DNA from: an uncultured Isosphaeraceae bacterium
Lineage (GTDB): Bacteria > Planctomycetota > Planctomycetia > Isosphaerales > Isosphaeraceae
NCBI GenBank assembly: GCA_945957605.1
Contig: CAMFLR010000010.1
Span: 62,001 to 126,000 of the forward strand
Length of the DNA: 64,000 nucleotides
Direction of reading: 5' to 3'
The stretch's first letter is position 1; each line of letters starts with the position of its first letter. A model generated the notes under the pieces. That model did not search any database, was not told the DNA's origin, and saw only the letters and a list, made by a program, of their open reading frames with translations. Below are positions 56,723 through 64,000 of this stretch, in pieces. A program made the position numbers and the translations under genes.

Positions 56723-57862
56723 CTAGCTGCCAAGAAGCGCTTTTTTGATACGTTCAATCGCTTCGTCGATCTCGGCCTCGGTCGTGAACGCCCCCAGGCT
56801 GAAGCGGACCGATGATTTGATGCGCGAAACAGGAACACCCATTGCCACGAGCGTCGCTGAAGGTGTCGTGGAGCCGCTGGCGCAGGCGGAGCCGAGGGAG
56901 ATGCTTACGCCGGCAGTGTCGAGTTGGATGAGCAGTGAATCGCTGTCGCGGCCTTCGAAGCCGAGATTCAGCGTTTGAGGGAGACGAAGCGACTCGTCGC
57001 GCGGGCCGTTGCGGATCACGCGGTCGGATCCGAACGAGGCGATCAGGCTGGCTTCGAGGTGATCGCGAAGGGCGCGCCACCGTGCGATGCGCACTTCCCT
57101 GTCCCCATGCCAGCGTTCGAGCGCGGTCGCCAGGCCGACGGCGAGTGCCACCGTTTGGGTGCCGGGTCGAATGCCGCGCTGCTGGCCGCCGCCGACATAC
57201 GCCGGCGAGACACGTGTGCCGCTGCGTACCAGAAGAACGCCAACGCCGGCGGGTCCATGGAATTTGTGTGCGCTGGCGGCGAGTGTGGTTACGCCGAGAG
57301 ATTCAAAGTTCACTGGAATGCGGCTGACGGCCTGGATTGCGTCGGTATGAACCGGAATTCCACGCGCTTCGGCGAGTTTGACAACCTCGGCAACAGGCTG
57401 AATCGCGCCCATCTCGTTGTTGGCGAGCATCAGGGTGATCAGCCGCGTCTCGGGGCGAATTGCGGCGGCGAAGTCAGAAGGGCTAACCAACCCTTCGTGG
57501 TTCACGCCAATTACGTCAACCGTCGCGCCTCGCTCGCCCAGCCTTTTCAACGGGCCGGCAACGGCGGGATGTTCGATCGCACTTGTAATGATGTGCGCAT
57601 CCTTGACGTCATCACCCAGAACACCAAAAAGTGCGATGTTGTTTGCTTCGGTGCCGCCGGAGGTGAAGATCACTTCAATCGGCGAAGCGCCGAGGGTTTT
57701 GGCGACGGTTTCGCGCGCCTTCTCTAATCCTCGACGGGCGGCGCGGCCAAGGGTGTGGCGGCTTTCGGGATTGCCGCCGGCAAGCCAGTAGGGACTCATC
57801 GCTTCGAGCACGGCCGGGTCGAGCGGTGTGGTCGCGTTCTGGTCGAGGTCGATGGAACGCAT
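56723..57862 (-). CDS. Cysteine desulfurase
   Basis: PLP enzyme moving sulfur from cysteine to a protein persulfide for Fe-S clusters or thiolated cofactors. The 379 residues match the NifS/IscS group: FTSGGTEANNIAL near 68, the PLP lysine K200 in ASAHKFHGPAGVGVL, and catalytic Cys327 in SLGSACASGSTTPS. Short insertion around the Cys loop places it in the group with IscS/NifS rather than SufS. No IscU or scaffold gene is nearby. A GTG precedes the ATG by one codon. The gene starts 10 bases after the small membrane protein gene ends, so they are probably co-transcribed. Confidence 0.92.
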   Translation of the reverse strand: MRSIDLDQNATTPLDPAVLEAMSPYWLAGGNPESRHTLGRAARRGLEKARETVAKTLGASPIEVIFTSGGTEANNIALFGVLGDDVKDAHIITSAIEHPAVAGPLKRLGERGATVDVIGVNHEGLVSPSDFAAAIRPETRLITLMLANNEMGAIQPVAEVVKLAEARGIPVHTDAIQAVSRIPVNFESLGVTTLAASAHKFHGPAGVGVLLVRSGTRVSPAYVGGGQQRGIRPGTQTVALAVGLATALERWHGDREVRIARWRALRDHLEASLIASFGSDRVIRNGPRDESLRLPQTLNLGFEGRDSDSLLIQLDTAGVSISLGSACASGSTTPSATLVAMGVPVSRIKSSVRFSLGAFTTEAEIDEAIERIKKALLGS

Positions 57863-57872
57863 CACGGGCGAT

Positions 57873-58199
57873 TTATCCCAGCGAGCGAAGCGCGAGCAGG
57901 AGGCCGAGCGCGAAGAGCGGTAGGCCGATCAGCACGAAGGGCCCGGGAAGGAGGGCTGCGCCCAGAACCATGATCGCGAACCCAACTACGAGCGCGGCGA
58001 TTCGGCCCAGAATGCTGAAGATGCCGAAGACGATCCGGAACGGCAGCGTGAGAACGAACCAGATGGCCGTCCAGAGCAGTTCAAAGCCGCTGACAATTCG
58101 CGCGGGGCCCAACCAGGTGCCGGTTCCTTCGCGAATGAGCCGGCGCGGGCGATAGGGCAACTCCGCGTAGGGCTCGACGGCAGGTTTGAGACGGTGCAC
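57873..58199 (-). CDS. Small membrane protein upstream of cysteine desulfurase, GTG start
   Basis: A 108-residue protein with a polar N-terminus (about 35 residues) and two or three helices (FELLWTAIWFVLTLPFRIVF; LGRIAALVVGFAIMVLG; PGPFVLIGLPLFALGLLLAL). No family recognised. The GTG follows AAGGA at 9 bases. It precedes the desulfurase in one transcript. Confidence 0.68.
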   Translation of the reverse strand: MHRLKPAVEPYAELPYRPRRLIREGTGTWLGPARIVSGFELLWTAIWFVLTLPFRIVFGIFSILGRIAALVVGFAIMVLGAALLPGPFVLIGLPLFALGLLLALRSLG

Positions 58200-58450
58200 G
58201 CGTTGACGTCCTTATTTCCACCCGCGCCACGCCGGATTCGCTCGACTGACCTTGACCAATCAGCCGATCTTGGGTCAAGTGGGCGTGTTTCAGGCCGATC
58301 GCATATTGCAAATATTGAGGGCGCACGAGCCCGTTCGGCGGGGATGATCGGAGATCATCGTTATCGACCGAATCGGGGACGACCCTTATATTATTCGGCA
58401 TTCGACCAGGATTATTCAAGGCAGGTGGTTGGGCAGGGAGGCCGCGACCT

Positions 58451-59188
58451 TTGCGCAAAGCGTGCTTTGCCTTTGTACTGGTGATCGCCGCCTTCACTGG
58501 AGGCGCGGTAATGAACGGCCCTGGGCTGGAATGGCTCAAGGCCGCGATTCGTACGCGCTACGAGGCGTCGACCTTGCCGATTGCGACGAATCCACCGATT
58601 ACATCGAGTGGATCGTCAACCAGCCCAGCCAAACCTTCAGAATACCCCACGCCCGACCCCGTGAAGCCGCGCGAGGTTCCCGCTGCGCCTTTGCCTGCGC
58701 TTACGCTCGATACGATCACGGGATCGACAACGACCGCGAGCGCCGAAAGCTCGTCGTCGAAGACTCCAGACGCTTCGTCGCACACCAAGACGATCGCGGT
58801 TGCCGCTCCGGCGCCGAAGTCGGAAGCGAAGCTTGCTGATCCGATGCCGGCCGAGCTGCCGCTGCCGACCGCATCTTCAACTCCTGCGATCACGGAACCA
58901 ACCTCGCCTCGGATTACTGACCCGGAAGTCGCGCCGGCATCGCAGCCGGTGACGGGCGTTCGCAACTGGAATGACCTCCGAAAGCGGATGCGTGAACTGG
59001 GAGTCAGCCGATACGAAGTTGAGGGCGAGCCGGGTGGGAAGTCGCGATTTCGCTGCCTGATCCCGCTGGCGGGCCGCAGGGCGGTGGGTCAGCAGTTTGA
59101 AGGAGAAGGCGACGACGATTTCCAGGCGGCCGAGGCTGCACTCAGGCGCGTGGCGCTGTGGAAGGCGACGGAGCAGATGCCGCACTAG
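58451..59188 (+). CDS. Exported/anchored low-complexity protein with C-terminal domain, TTG start
   Basis: A 245-residue protein. An N-terminal signal or anchor (FAFVLVIAAFTGGAVMNG) is followed by about 120 residues rich in Pro, Ser, Thr and Ala, and a compact C-terminal domain of 75 residues (NWNDLRKRMRELGVSRYEVE, then SRFRCLIPLAGRRAVGQQFE and DFQAAEAALRRVALWKA). The start is a TTG, supported by GGGAGG 9 bases upstream. The protein may be a periplasmic spacer carrying a small folded domain. Function unknown. Confidence 0.68.
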   Translation: MRKACFAFVLVIAAFTGGAVMNGPGLEWLKAAIRTRYEASTLPIATNPPITSSGSSTSPAKPSEYPTPDPVKPREVPAAPLPALTLDTITGSTTTASAESSSSKTPDASSHTKTIAVAAPAPKSEAKLADPMPAELPLPTASSTPAITEPTSPRITDPEVAPASQPVTGVRNWNDLRKRMRELGVSRYEVEGEPGGKSRFRCLIPLAGRRAVGQQFEGEGDDDFQAAEAALRRVALWKATEQMPH

Positions 59189-59382
59189 CAGGGAGTTGTC
59201 CAGGAAAGAGAGGAGGTGGTCGATGGATTTTCGCAACGTCCGACGCCCATGTACTATCTCTCCTGGTAGAGGGTTCCCTTGTCTTTGCGGTGGTGGTGGC
59301 GGTAGCATTGAATTGAGTGAGGTAAGTCGAGAATCGACACCTCATTCAGGCCAGGATTGCCGAAGGACTGGGGCGCTGCTGC

Positions 59383-59862
59383 ATGTCGGGCGAATCGCCG
59401 GAACGGTTCATTCTGATCGTCGTCGGCAGCACGCTTCGGGCCGAGGAAGTCGATCGGCCGCTCGCCTACTATCTCAAACAGCAGGTCGAACGGGCCATCG
59501 CCCGGCGCCCTGTGCCGGAAGACAACACACCAACCCAGGTGGCCGTTGTCGCCGACTTTCGCTGGTTGAACGACGAACCGTTGCAATCGCTGCCGACGCT
59601 CTCGGTCGGCGGCCCTGGAGTGAACGCGCTCGCCCATCGCTGGTTCGACGAGATGCCTTTCTCGCTGGCGGTCGACGACACGTACTTTGTGCAGATGGAC
59701 CCGCTGCTGACCGAACCTCGGGCCAGCATTTGGGGTATGGACAACGCAACGACGCAAATCGCGGTGGCGATCTTCGTCGAACGTTTTCTCTCTCGCTTTC
59801 TCGACCGGGCGGCCGAATCGCTTCCTCTCAGCCTCGAGGAAGACGACGAAGCCGACGATTGA
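59383..59862 (+). CDS. Conserved hypothetical protein
   Basis: A 159-residue protein of mixed alpha/beta character: FILIVVGSTLRAEEVDRPLAY, QVAVVADFRWLNDEPLQSLP and VGGPGVNALAHRWFDEMP resemble a small Rossmann-like fold; the C-terminus is acidic (SLEEDDEADD). It appears conserved in planctomycetes from memory, but I know no function. The ATG has only a weak SD. Confidence 0.6.
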   Translation: MSGESPERFILIVVGSTLRAEEVDRPLAYYLKQQVERAIARRPVPEDNTPTQVAVVADFRWLNDEPLQSLPTLSVGGPGVNALAHRWFDEMPFSLAVDDTYFVQMDPLLTEPRASIWGMDNATTQIAVAIFVERFLSRFLDRAAESLPLSLEEDDEADD

Positions 59863-60228
59863 TCGACACTCCCACCAGCACACCTCTCCACCGGTCCCCC
59901 CGACCGTGCTGCTGCTTCGGCACCTCTCCCGATGTTGTACTCATGTCAACATCACGCAACACATCTCCTGTCCCGCGCGCTGATTCATCGCGACTCGCGC
60001 GTTTTCTGGGACGAACCTAAACCGCCGTTTTTTGATCCTAGATTCTGTTCGGAGTTGATGACAGACACCTCGAATGAGACGGCAAAGCGCGCCCACAGGA
60101 GCGTCGCTCGCCCGCGCATTTGACGTCTCGACCGCAACGTCGCGGATGGGCCGGGGACCGGCCTCTCTTCCAGACGCGCGGGATTTCAGGCGAGTGACGC
60201 ATCGACCCACGGAAGGGCGAGGTGACTC
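59863..60228. other. Gene-free region
   Basis: No convincing frame, repeat or strong hairpin is visible in this stretch. It probably contains the promoter of the gene at 60229. Confidence 0.4.
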
Positions 60229-61350
60229 ATGTCGATGGCGACCGATCCTACCAGTCTGCTGCGCGCAGGGCGCGGACGAGCCCACACACTCCTGCTTCCC
60301 GCCACCCTGCTGATCTGCATTTCACTCGGCCGCACAACGGTTGCGGCTCCTCCCGGCAAACCCACCACCGAAACCTCGGCCGCACCCTACAAGTGGCGGA
60401 TGATCGAACGCGTCATCGCTCAGGACCAGGGTGACTGGCAAGTCGATTATCGTTTCAAGCTCGATGGATCTTCAGTCGTCACGCTGCCGCCCGCCGAAAT
60501 TGGGGCAGCGATTGAAGGCTGGGTTTCAAACTCACACGTACCGGCGCACGCCGTTCCTCGACGCTCGATGACTCGAGTTCTCGGCGTTGGAACAACAGCG
60601 TTTGACGTGATCACATCTGCCGATTGCACGCGATCTTGCCACGAGCGCCTGGTCGTGCGCGTCTGGCCGGCGAACGGTCCCGAGCCGGCGGCTCGCGTGA
60701 AGACAACTCCCGCCAATGCGCCCGATCCGCTACCCGCGGTGACGATCAACCCTGGCGGCGTGCTGTGCGTCCGGCTGCGCCTCGAACATGAACACTTTCT
60801 CTACGGTCTGTACGACCCCATGCTGGGCGAGCGTTCGGTCGAGCTGAAGCTCGGCACGGCGACGCTGCGCGACACGCTGATGCTCGATCGCGAACATTAT
60901 TATGCGCAGGCGAAGGAATTATGGGCGGCACCGTCGGAAGACCGACTCGACACGCTCCATTTCGTCTCTGCGCCCGATAGTTTGCACTTGGAAGCCCACG
61001 TTCCGGGTAACAATTACTATCGCTTTCCCGAGCGAAATGTCCGTTACAACACGAAGATAAAATTAACGTTTTGGTATTTGATTGCGCCTGGTACTGAAGG
61101 AACATTTTGCGCAAAACTATCTCAATATCGTGATAGTCCGGCCGGTTGGGATATTTTGCATCAAGGGGCGCTCGAGGAGCGTCATACCAAGGTGGGGCGC
61201 TGGACGAAGGTTGAGCGGATCATCAAGACCGAGCCGGAGTGTACCTCACTGGCGCTCGATTTCCGGCTGTCGAGTGTTGAGGAAGTGGGCGAGGTTTGGA
61301 TTGACGATATTTCGCTGGTGCCGGTTGGTGCCACGCCGGAACGGCCGTGA
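60229..61350 (+). CDS. Exported protein with C-terminal jelly-roll-like domain
   Basis: A 373-residue protein with a hydrophobic signal at about residues 20-39. The middle (50-200) is strand-rich; the C-terminal 150 residues (SAPDSLHLEAHVPGNNYYRF, TKIKLTFWYLIAPG, KVGRWTKVERIIKTEPECTS, EEVGEVWIDDISLVP) look like a carbohydrate-binding jelly roll. WIDDISLVP is a pattern typical of such C-termini. No enzymatic residues can be assigned. GGCGAGGTGAC lies before the ATG. Confidence 0.7.
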   Translation: MSMATDPTSLLRAGRGRAHTLLLPATLLICISLGRTTVAAPPGKPTTETSAAPYKWRMIERVIAQDQGDWQVDYRFKLDGSSVVTLPPAEIGAAIEGWVSNSHVPAHAVPRRSMTRVLGVGTTAFDVITSADCTRSCHERLVVRVWPANGPEPAARVKTTPANAPDPLPAVTINPGGVLCVRLRLEHEHFLYGLYDPMLGERSVELKLGTATLRDTLMLDREHYYAQAKELWAAPSEDRLDTLHFVSAPDSLHLEAHVPGNNYYRFPERNVRYNTKIKLTFWYLIAPGTEGTFCAKLSQYRDSPAGWDILHQGALEERHTKVGRWTKVERIIKTEPECTSLALDFRLSSVEEVGEVWIDDISLVPVGATPERP

Positions 61351-61389
61351 ATGACAATCGGCTGCACTGACATAGTGAGATTTTGAGGA

Positions 61390-61464
61390 GGGTGCCACTG
61401 GCTATGCCAGTGGTGTACCTCTTTTCGTTTGGCTTCCAGAGCACTGGCATAGCCAGTGGCACCC
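61390..61464. repeat. Family C repeat, full unit, 75 bp
   Basis: GGGTGCCACTGGCTATGCCA continues to GTG, a 28-base spacer including TTTTCGTTTGGCTTCCAGA, then GCACTGGCATAGCCAGTGGC and ACCC. Perfect inverted arms. This is the intact form of the arms that bracket the gene at 25511-26389. It lies between convergent genes. Confidence 0.9.
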
Positions 61465-61528
61465 GAGTTTTCGGCGTGATGTGTTGAATCCTATGCTTAT
61501 ACCAACTGTTTAAGCATGGGATTGCACT

Positions 61529-62071
61529 TTACTTCGGCCGACGTTTCGACACGCGACTCTTTGTCTTTGTAAACGGATTGATGATGTCAATTGATTCGAC
61601 ATATGATGGTTTATAATCCAAAATACTTTTGCCGGCGATCCAGAGTTCGAAGAATGTTTCGAGAGAGTGGCCTTGAGGTCGCGGCACACAGTATTCCGAC
61701 GTGTAAATTGGATACTGCGCGTCCTGGCAATCGACACAAGAGAAAATGTTGCTTCCCCATTCGCAAAACGGCAGCAACCCTTGTGGCCACTCGTCGCCGT
61801 CGAATTCTGCGCCTTCCTTGATCGCGTTGAGAGTTTCCACAAGAGTACCAAGGTCCGACTTGTAACCGTCTCGGACGCCAATCAAGCCATAACCAGGGCC
61901 GAAGCCTCCGTTGCCGACCTTCAAATAGCACGCCTTGAGTAGATCGGGCAGCGTGAACCCAAGCGATTTTTCCGCCTCGTCCACATCAGCTTCGGATGCA
62001 CTTGCGAATGCGAGTGGGTCGACCCGGGCAAGGGCGTGGTAACGGATTCTTTCGATCAATTGTTCATTCAT
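61529..62071 (-). CDS. SMI1/KNR4 (SUKH) family protein
   Basis: A 180-residue soluble protein of the SUKH superfamily, often immunity proteins against polymorphic toxins. The N-terminal part has the typical ASEADVDEAEKSLGFTLPDLLKACYLKVGNGGF layout in shortened form (AEKSLGFTLPDLLKACYLKV, then GNGGFGPGYGLIGV), followed by LPFCEWGSNIFSCVDC and a C-terminal segment FFELWIAG. No toxin gene is adjacent. It forms a same-strand pair with the following unknown gene, and carries more AT than its neighbours. Confidence 0.82.
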   Translation of the reverse strand: MNEQLIERIRYHALARVDPLAFASASEADVDEAEKSLGFTLPDLLKACYLKVGNGGFGPGYGLIGVRDGYKSDLGTLVETLNAIKEGAEFDGDEWPQGLLPFCEWGSNIFSCVDCQDAQYPIYTSEYCVPRPQGHSLETFFELWIAGKSILDYKPSYVESIDIINPFTKTKSRVSKRRPK

Positions 62072-62152
62072 TTTCCGTTATGTCCGAACTCGAATGAGCG
62101 TCATCTGCTTTCGCGAGTTGAGTCACGACGGCACAGGGCCCTACCTGATTCG

Positions 62153-62608
62153 CTAGCCCGGTAGGTAAAACTCCTCGCCGGTATCAGGATGCGGGACCGT
62201 AAGATTGAAGCCTTTCGCCAGGCGATATCGAGAAAGTGCCTGCCGGACTCGCTTGGATGCTGAGGCTGTTGCACACCCTTGGAAGAACCAACTGGATACG
62301 TCATGCCGGTCCTCGCCGGCTCCTTCGTAGACCACCCGCATCGCTGATGCTACGCCTTGTGCGGGCCGCCAGGATGTTAACCCAGCTCCGAAATCGTAGT
62401 ATCTCCAGGCCGCCATCTCCGACACGTTGCGAAGAGACGGATCGTCCTGCGATTCGGAATGGGTTAGGAACGCAAGCGCGATCGTGCCATTCCATGGATG
62501 ACAGTCCACGGCGAACATTGCCATATCATCCTCGGCCTCGCTCCGGAACTCCTCCAGGGCTGCTGCGATGAGCGTTATCAACTCGTTTTGCCATTGCTCG
62601 TAATCCAT
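62153..62608 (-). CDS. Small unknown protein, immunity-like context
   Basis: A 151-residue soluble protein, start MDYEQWQNELITLIAAALEE with GGGGATG upstream; the frame is open further but the upstream part shadows the racemase gene. Blocks such as VDCHPWNGTIALAFLTHSES and WRYYDFGAGL suggest a beta-rich fold. No family recognised. It lies 82 bases upstream of the SUKH gene, in the same direction. Confidence 0.6.
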   Translation of the reverse strand: MDYEQWQNELITLIAAALEEFRSEAEDDMAMFAVDCHPWNGTIALAFLTHSESQDDPSLRNVSEMAAWRYYDFGAGLTSWRPAQGVASAMRVVYEGAGEDRHDVSSWFFQGCATASASKRVRQALSRYRLAKGFNLTVPHPDTGEEFYLPG

Positions 62609-62672
62609 CTCATCCCCATTAAGGCCCTCGTCTGAAAATGAGGATAGCAGGGTTTTGTTAGAGCCAGTTCGA

Positions 62673-63956
62673 CTATGACCCGAAGCGTTCGGCCGTGCCC
62701 CAGAGACCAAGCGCAGGGTTGGAAACGTAGAAGAATTCTTCGCCGTTGCGTGTGTTCCAGCCATCGCGCAACTCATCGATGGGATAGCGCGCCTGCATTT
62801 CTTTGAGGTCGGCATATTCAAAACCGACGCTGCGAATCTCCTCGGCTGAGAGATGGCCAGGGCAATAGGTGACGCGGAACCGTCCCTCGGTTGAGCCGTG
62901 AATCAGATGCGCGGCGGCGGAGAGGTTGTTGGCTAACTCAGGGTGCGTGGCGACGGCGTCGAGCGTTGCGGGCGTGCCGCGATAGCCGTAGCGACGGATC
63001 AGGCGGTCGATCTCGGGATCTTCGCCGAACTGGCGTGCGCCGGGGGCCAGGACAATTAGCTCGCCATCGTCGGCGACGGCCATACGGGTTCGATAGATTG
63101 CCTTGTTGCCGACCCAGGTCGATTTGAACTCTTCGGGATCGAGGTAGGCGACTACTTTCTTGGGCGCGGTTGGCAGAATGTCGAGATTCACCGCGCGGCA
63201 AACCTCGGCGCCTTGGAGATAGGTTTCGACATCGTCGCCGCCGTAGATGCCGCGGGTTTCGATCGCGCCCGATTCTCCCCGCGCGCGGACGGTGAGCACG
63301 TACGTGATTGGCAAATGGCCCAGGAACCGCTTCGCCGCGCGGGTGAGTAGCTCGCGCACCGGGCTCCAGGGACGGCCCATCACGCGTTCCATGCCGTAGA
63401 CCGCGCCGAGCCAGTGCGATTTGTTGATGAGATCAAATCCACCTGTGCCAACAAGAACATTTTTAACCTGATTAGCGATGCCGATCACTTCATGCGGTAC
63501 AAGCTGGCCGACGGAGATGATTGCGTCCCACTCGTTCTCGACGAGCAGGCGATCGACCTGCACTGAAACCGGCAGATTAACGCCGCCTTCGGAAAGTTCG
63601 GCAAGCTCGCTCGCGGGGATTTCGCCGAGGGTGGTGACGCCGTTTCGCCAGTCGTGATGGTGGAATGCGGCCGAGGGAATGCCGGGGAACATTACTTCAC
63701 GTTCGTGGTCGGTGATCGGAAAATGCGTGCCGGTTGCGGGCATGATCGCCACGTTGGCGATCGGCGAGAGCTGCTGGTAAAGGTGGCACGTCAGCGGTCC
63801 GGCGTTCGAGTGAAATCGTGTAACGTCGGGCGGGAGCAACAGCACCTTGCGCAGGGGACGGCGCGCACTCAGCTGGGAGATCAGGCTGTCGACCAGCTCG
63901 AAGCAACGATCGTTTGAGAGCGAAGCCGTCGGTGAACCTTCCGCGAAATATTGCAT
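62673..63956 (-). CDS. LarA-like nickel-pincer racemase (DUF2088)
   Basis: A 427-residue member of the LarA superfamily, whose members racemise or epimerise hydroxy acids using a nickel-pincer cofactor. LLPPDVTRFHS (Asp44, Arg47) matches the substrate-binding DxTR, and PATGTHFPITDHE (His78) the catalytic-His segment. VGQLVPHEVIGIANQVKNVLVG and NKSHWLG (His near 183) match the Lys/His that bind the pincer. In the LarA group these residues are conserved, though the substrate varies. No larB, larC or larE cofactor genes are in the window. The ATG is the natural start; 8 residues of poorly conserved sequence follow. Confidence 0.8.
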   Translation of the reverse strand: MQYFAEGSPTASLSNDRCFELVDSLISQLSARRPLRKVLLLPPDVTRFHSNAGPLTCHLYQQLSPIANVAIMPATGTHFPITDHEREVMFPGIPSAAFHHHDWRNGVTTLGEIPASELAELSEGGVNLPVSVQVDRLLVENEWDAIISVGQLVPHEVIGIANQVKNVLVGTGGFDLINKSHWLGAVYGMERVMGRPWSPVRELLTRAAKRFLGHLPITYVLTVRARGESGAIETRGIYGGDDVETYLQGAEVCRAVNLDILPTAPKKVVAYLDPEEFKSTWVGNKAIYRTRMAVADDGELIVLAPGARQFGEDPEIDRLIRRYGYRGTPATLDAVATHPELANNLSAAAHLIHGSTEGRFRVTYCPGHLSAEEIRSVGFEYADLKEMQARYPIDELRDGWNTRNGEEFFYVSNPALGLWGTAERFGS

Positions 63957-64000
63957 GATCGATCTGCGCTGGGTCCGAGAAAAAGGAGCGAGCGATTAGT

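Overview
The window looks like a chromosome segment of a planctomycete, most likely of the Isosphaeraceae. The reasons are a secreted protein whose N-terminus carries the LEGRQLLS motif seen in that family, a Tat-exported DUF1501 protein, a sulfatase fused to a DUF1080 domain, an ECF sigma factor with a transmembrane and extracytoplasmic extension, single-CXXCH secreted proteins, and many short conserved membrane or secreted proteins of the kind planctomycetes carry. I see no rRNA, tRNA, CRISPR array, prophage or intact insertion sequence. Family names are my recognition from the residues; no search was run.

Layout: 0-3.1 kb DUF1810 gene and cytochrome bd oxidase (cydAB); 3.8-5.7 kb polytopic glycosyltransferase; 6.2-7.3 kb a small membrane protein divergent from a TetR regulator, with two matching palindromes between them; 7.4-16.6 kb DUF1501 protein, hypotheticals (two visibly AT-rich), a beta-propeller protein, the LEGRQLLS protein, an SDR and a tandem pair of membrane proteins; 16.6-19.9 kb carB; 20.1-23.0 kb an accessory cluster with an Imm41-like protein, an unknown, a DUF4276/Toprim-like protein and its AAA ATPase; 23.2-25.3 kb the membrane-anchored sigma factor; 25.4-27.1 kb an unknown gene bracketed by inverted repeats and a membrane-protein gene broken by an in-frame TGA; 27.3-36.9 kb a thioredoxin-fold protein, a sigma-54 activator, a HEAT-repeat protein coupled to lysA, a tandem secreted pair and argH; 37-40.3 kb a coiled-coil DUF2325 protein divergent from a DNA methyltransferase; 40.5-45.3 kb an acyl-CoA ligase/GNAT fusion and the sulfatase-DUF1080 fusion; 45.7-54.6 kb iron-type binding protein, CXXCH proteins, a tandem TIGR03009-like pair, GH51 arabinofuranosidase, SDR and a lipoprotein; 54.6-64 kb a zinc-ribbon/FGE-sulfatase-domain protein, cysteine desulfurase and hypotheticals, SUKH-like and unknown small proteins and a LarA-like racemase.

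Housekeeping genes (cydAB, carB, lysA, argH, cysteine desulfurase) are interleaved with accessory genes. The two candidate conflict modules are the AAA ATPase/DUF4276 pair and the DUF2325/methyltransferase pair; orphan immunity-like genes sit near 20 and 62 kb.

The most unusual signal lies between the genes. At least six sequence-unrelated repeat families share one architecture: a GGGTGGC, GGGTAGC or GGGTGCC box directly followed by a palindrome, often paired head to head into 75-123 bp units. This is the layout of REP/BIME elements (GTRG tetranucleotide plus hairpin, mobilised in trans by RAYT transposases), but here many families coexist in 64 kb and no RAYT gene is visible.
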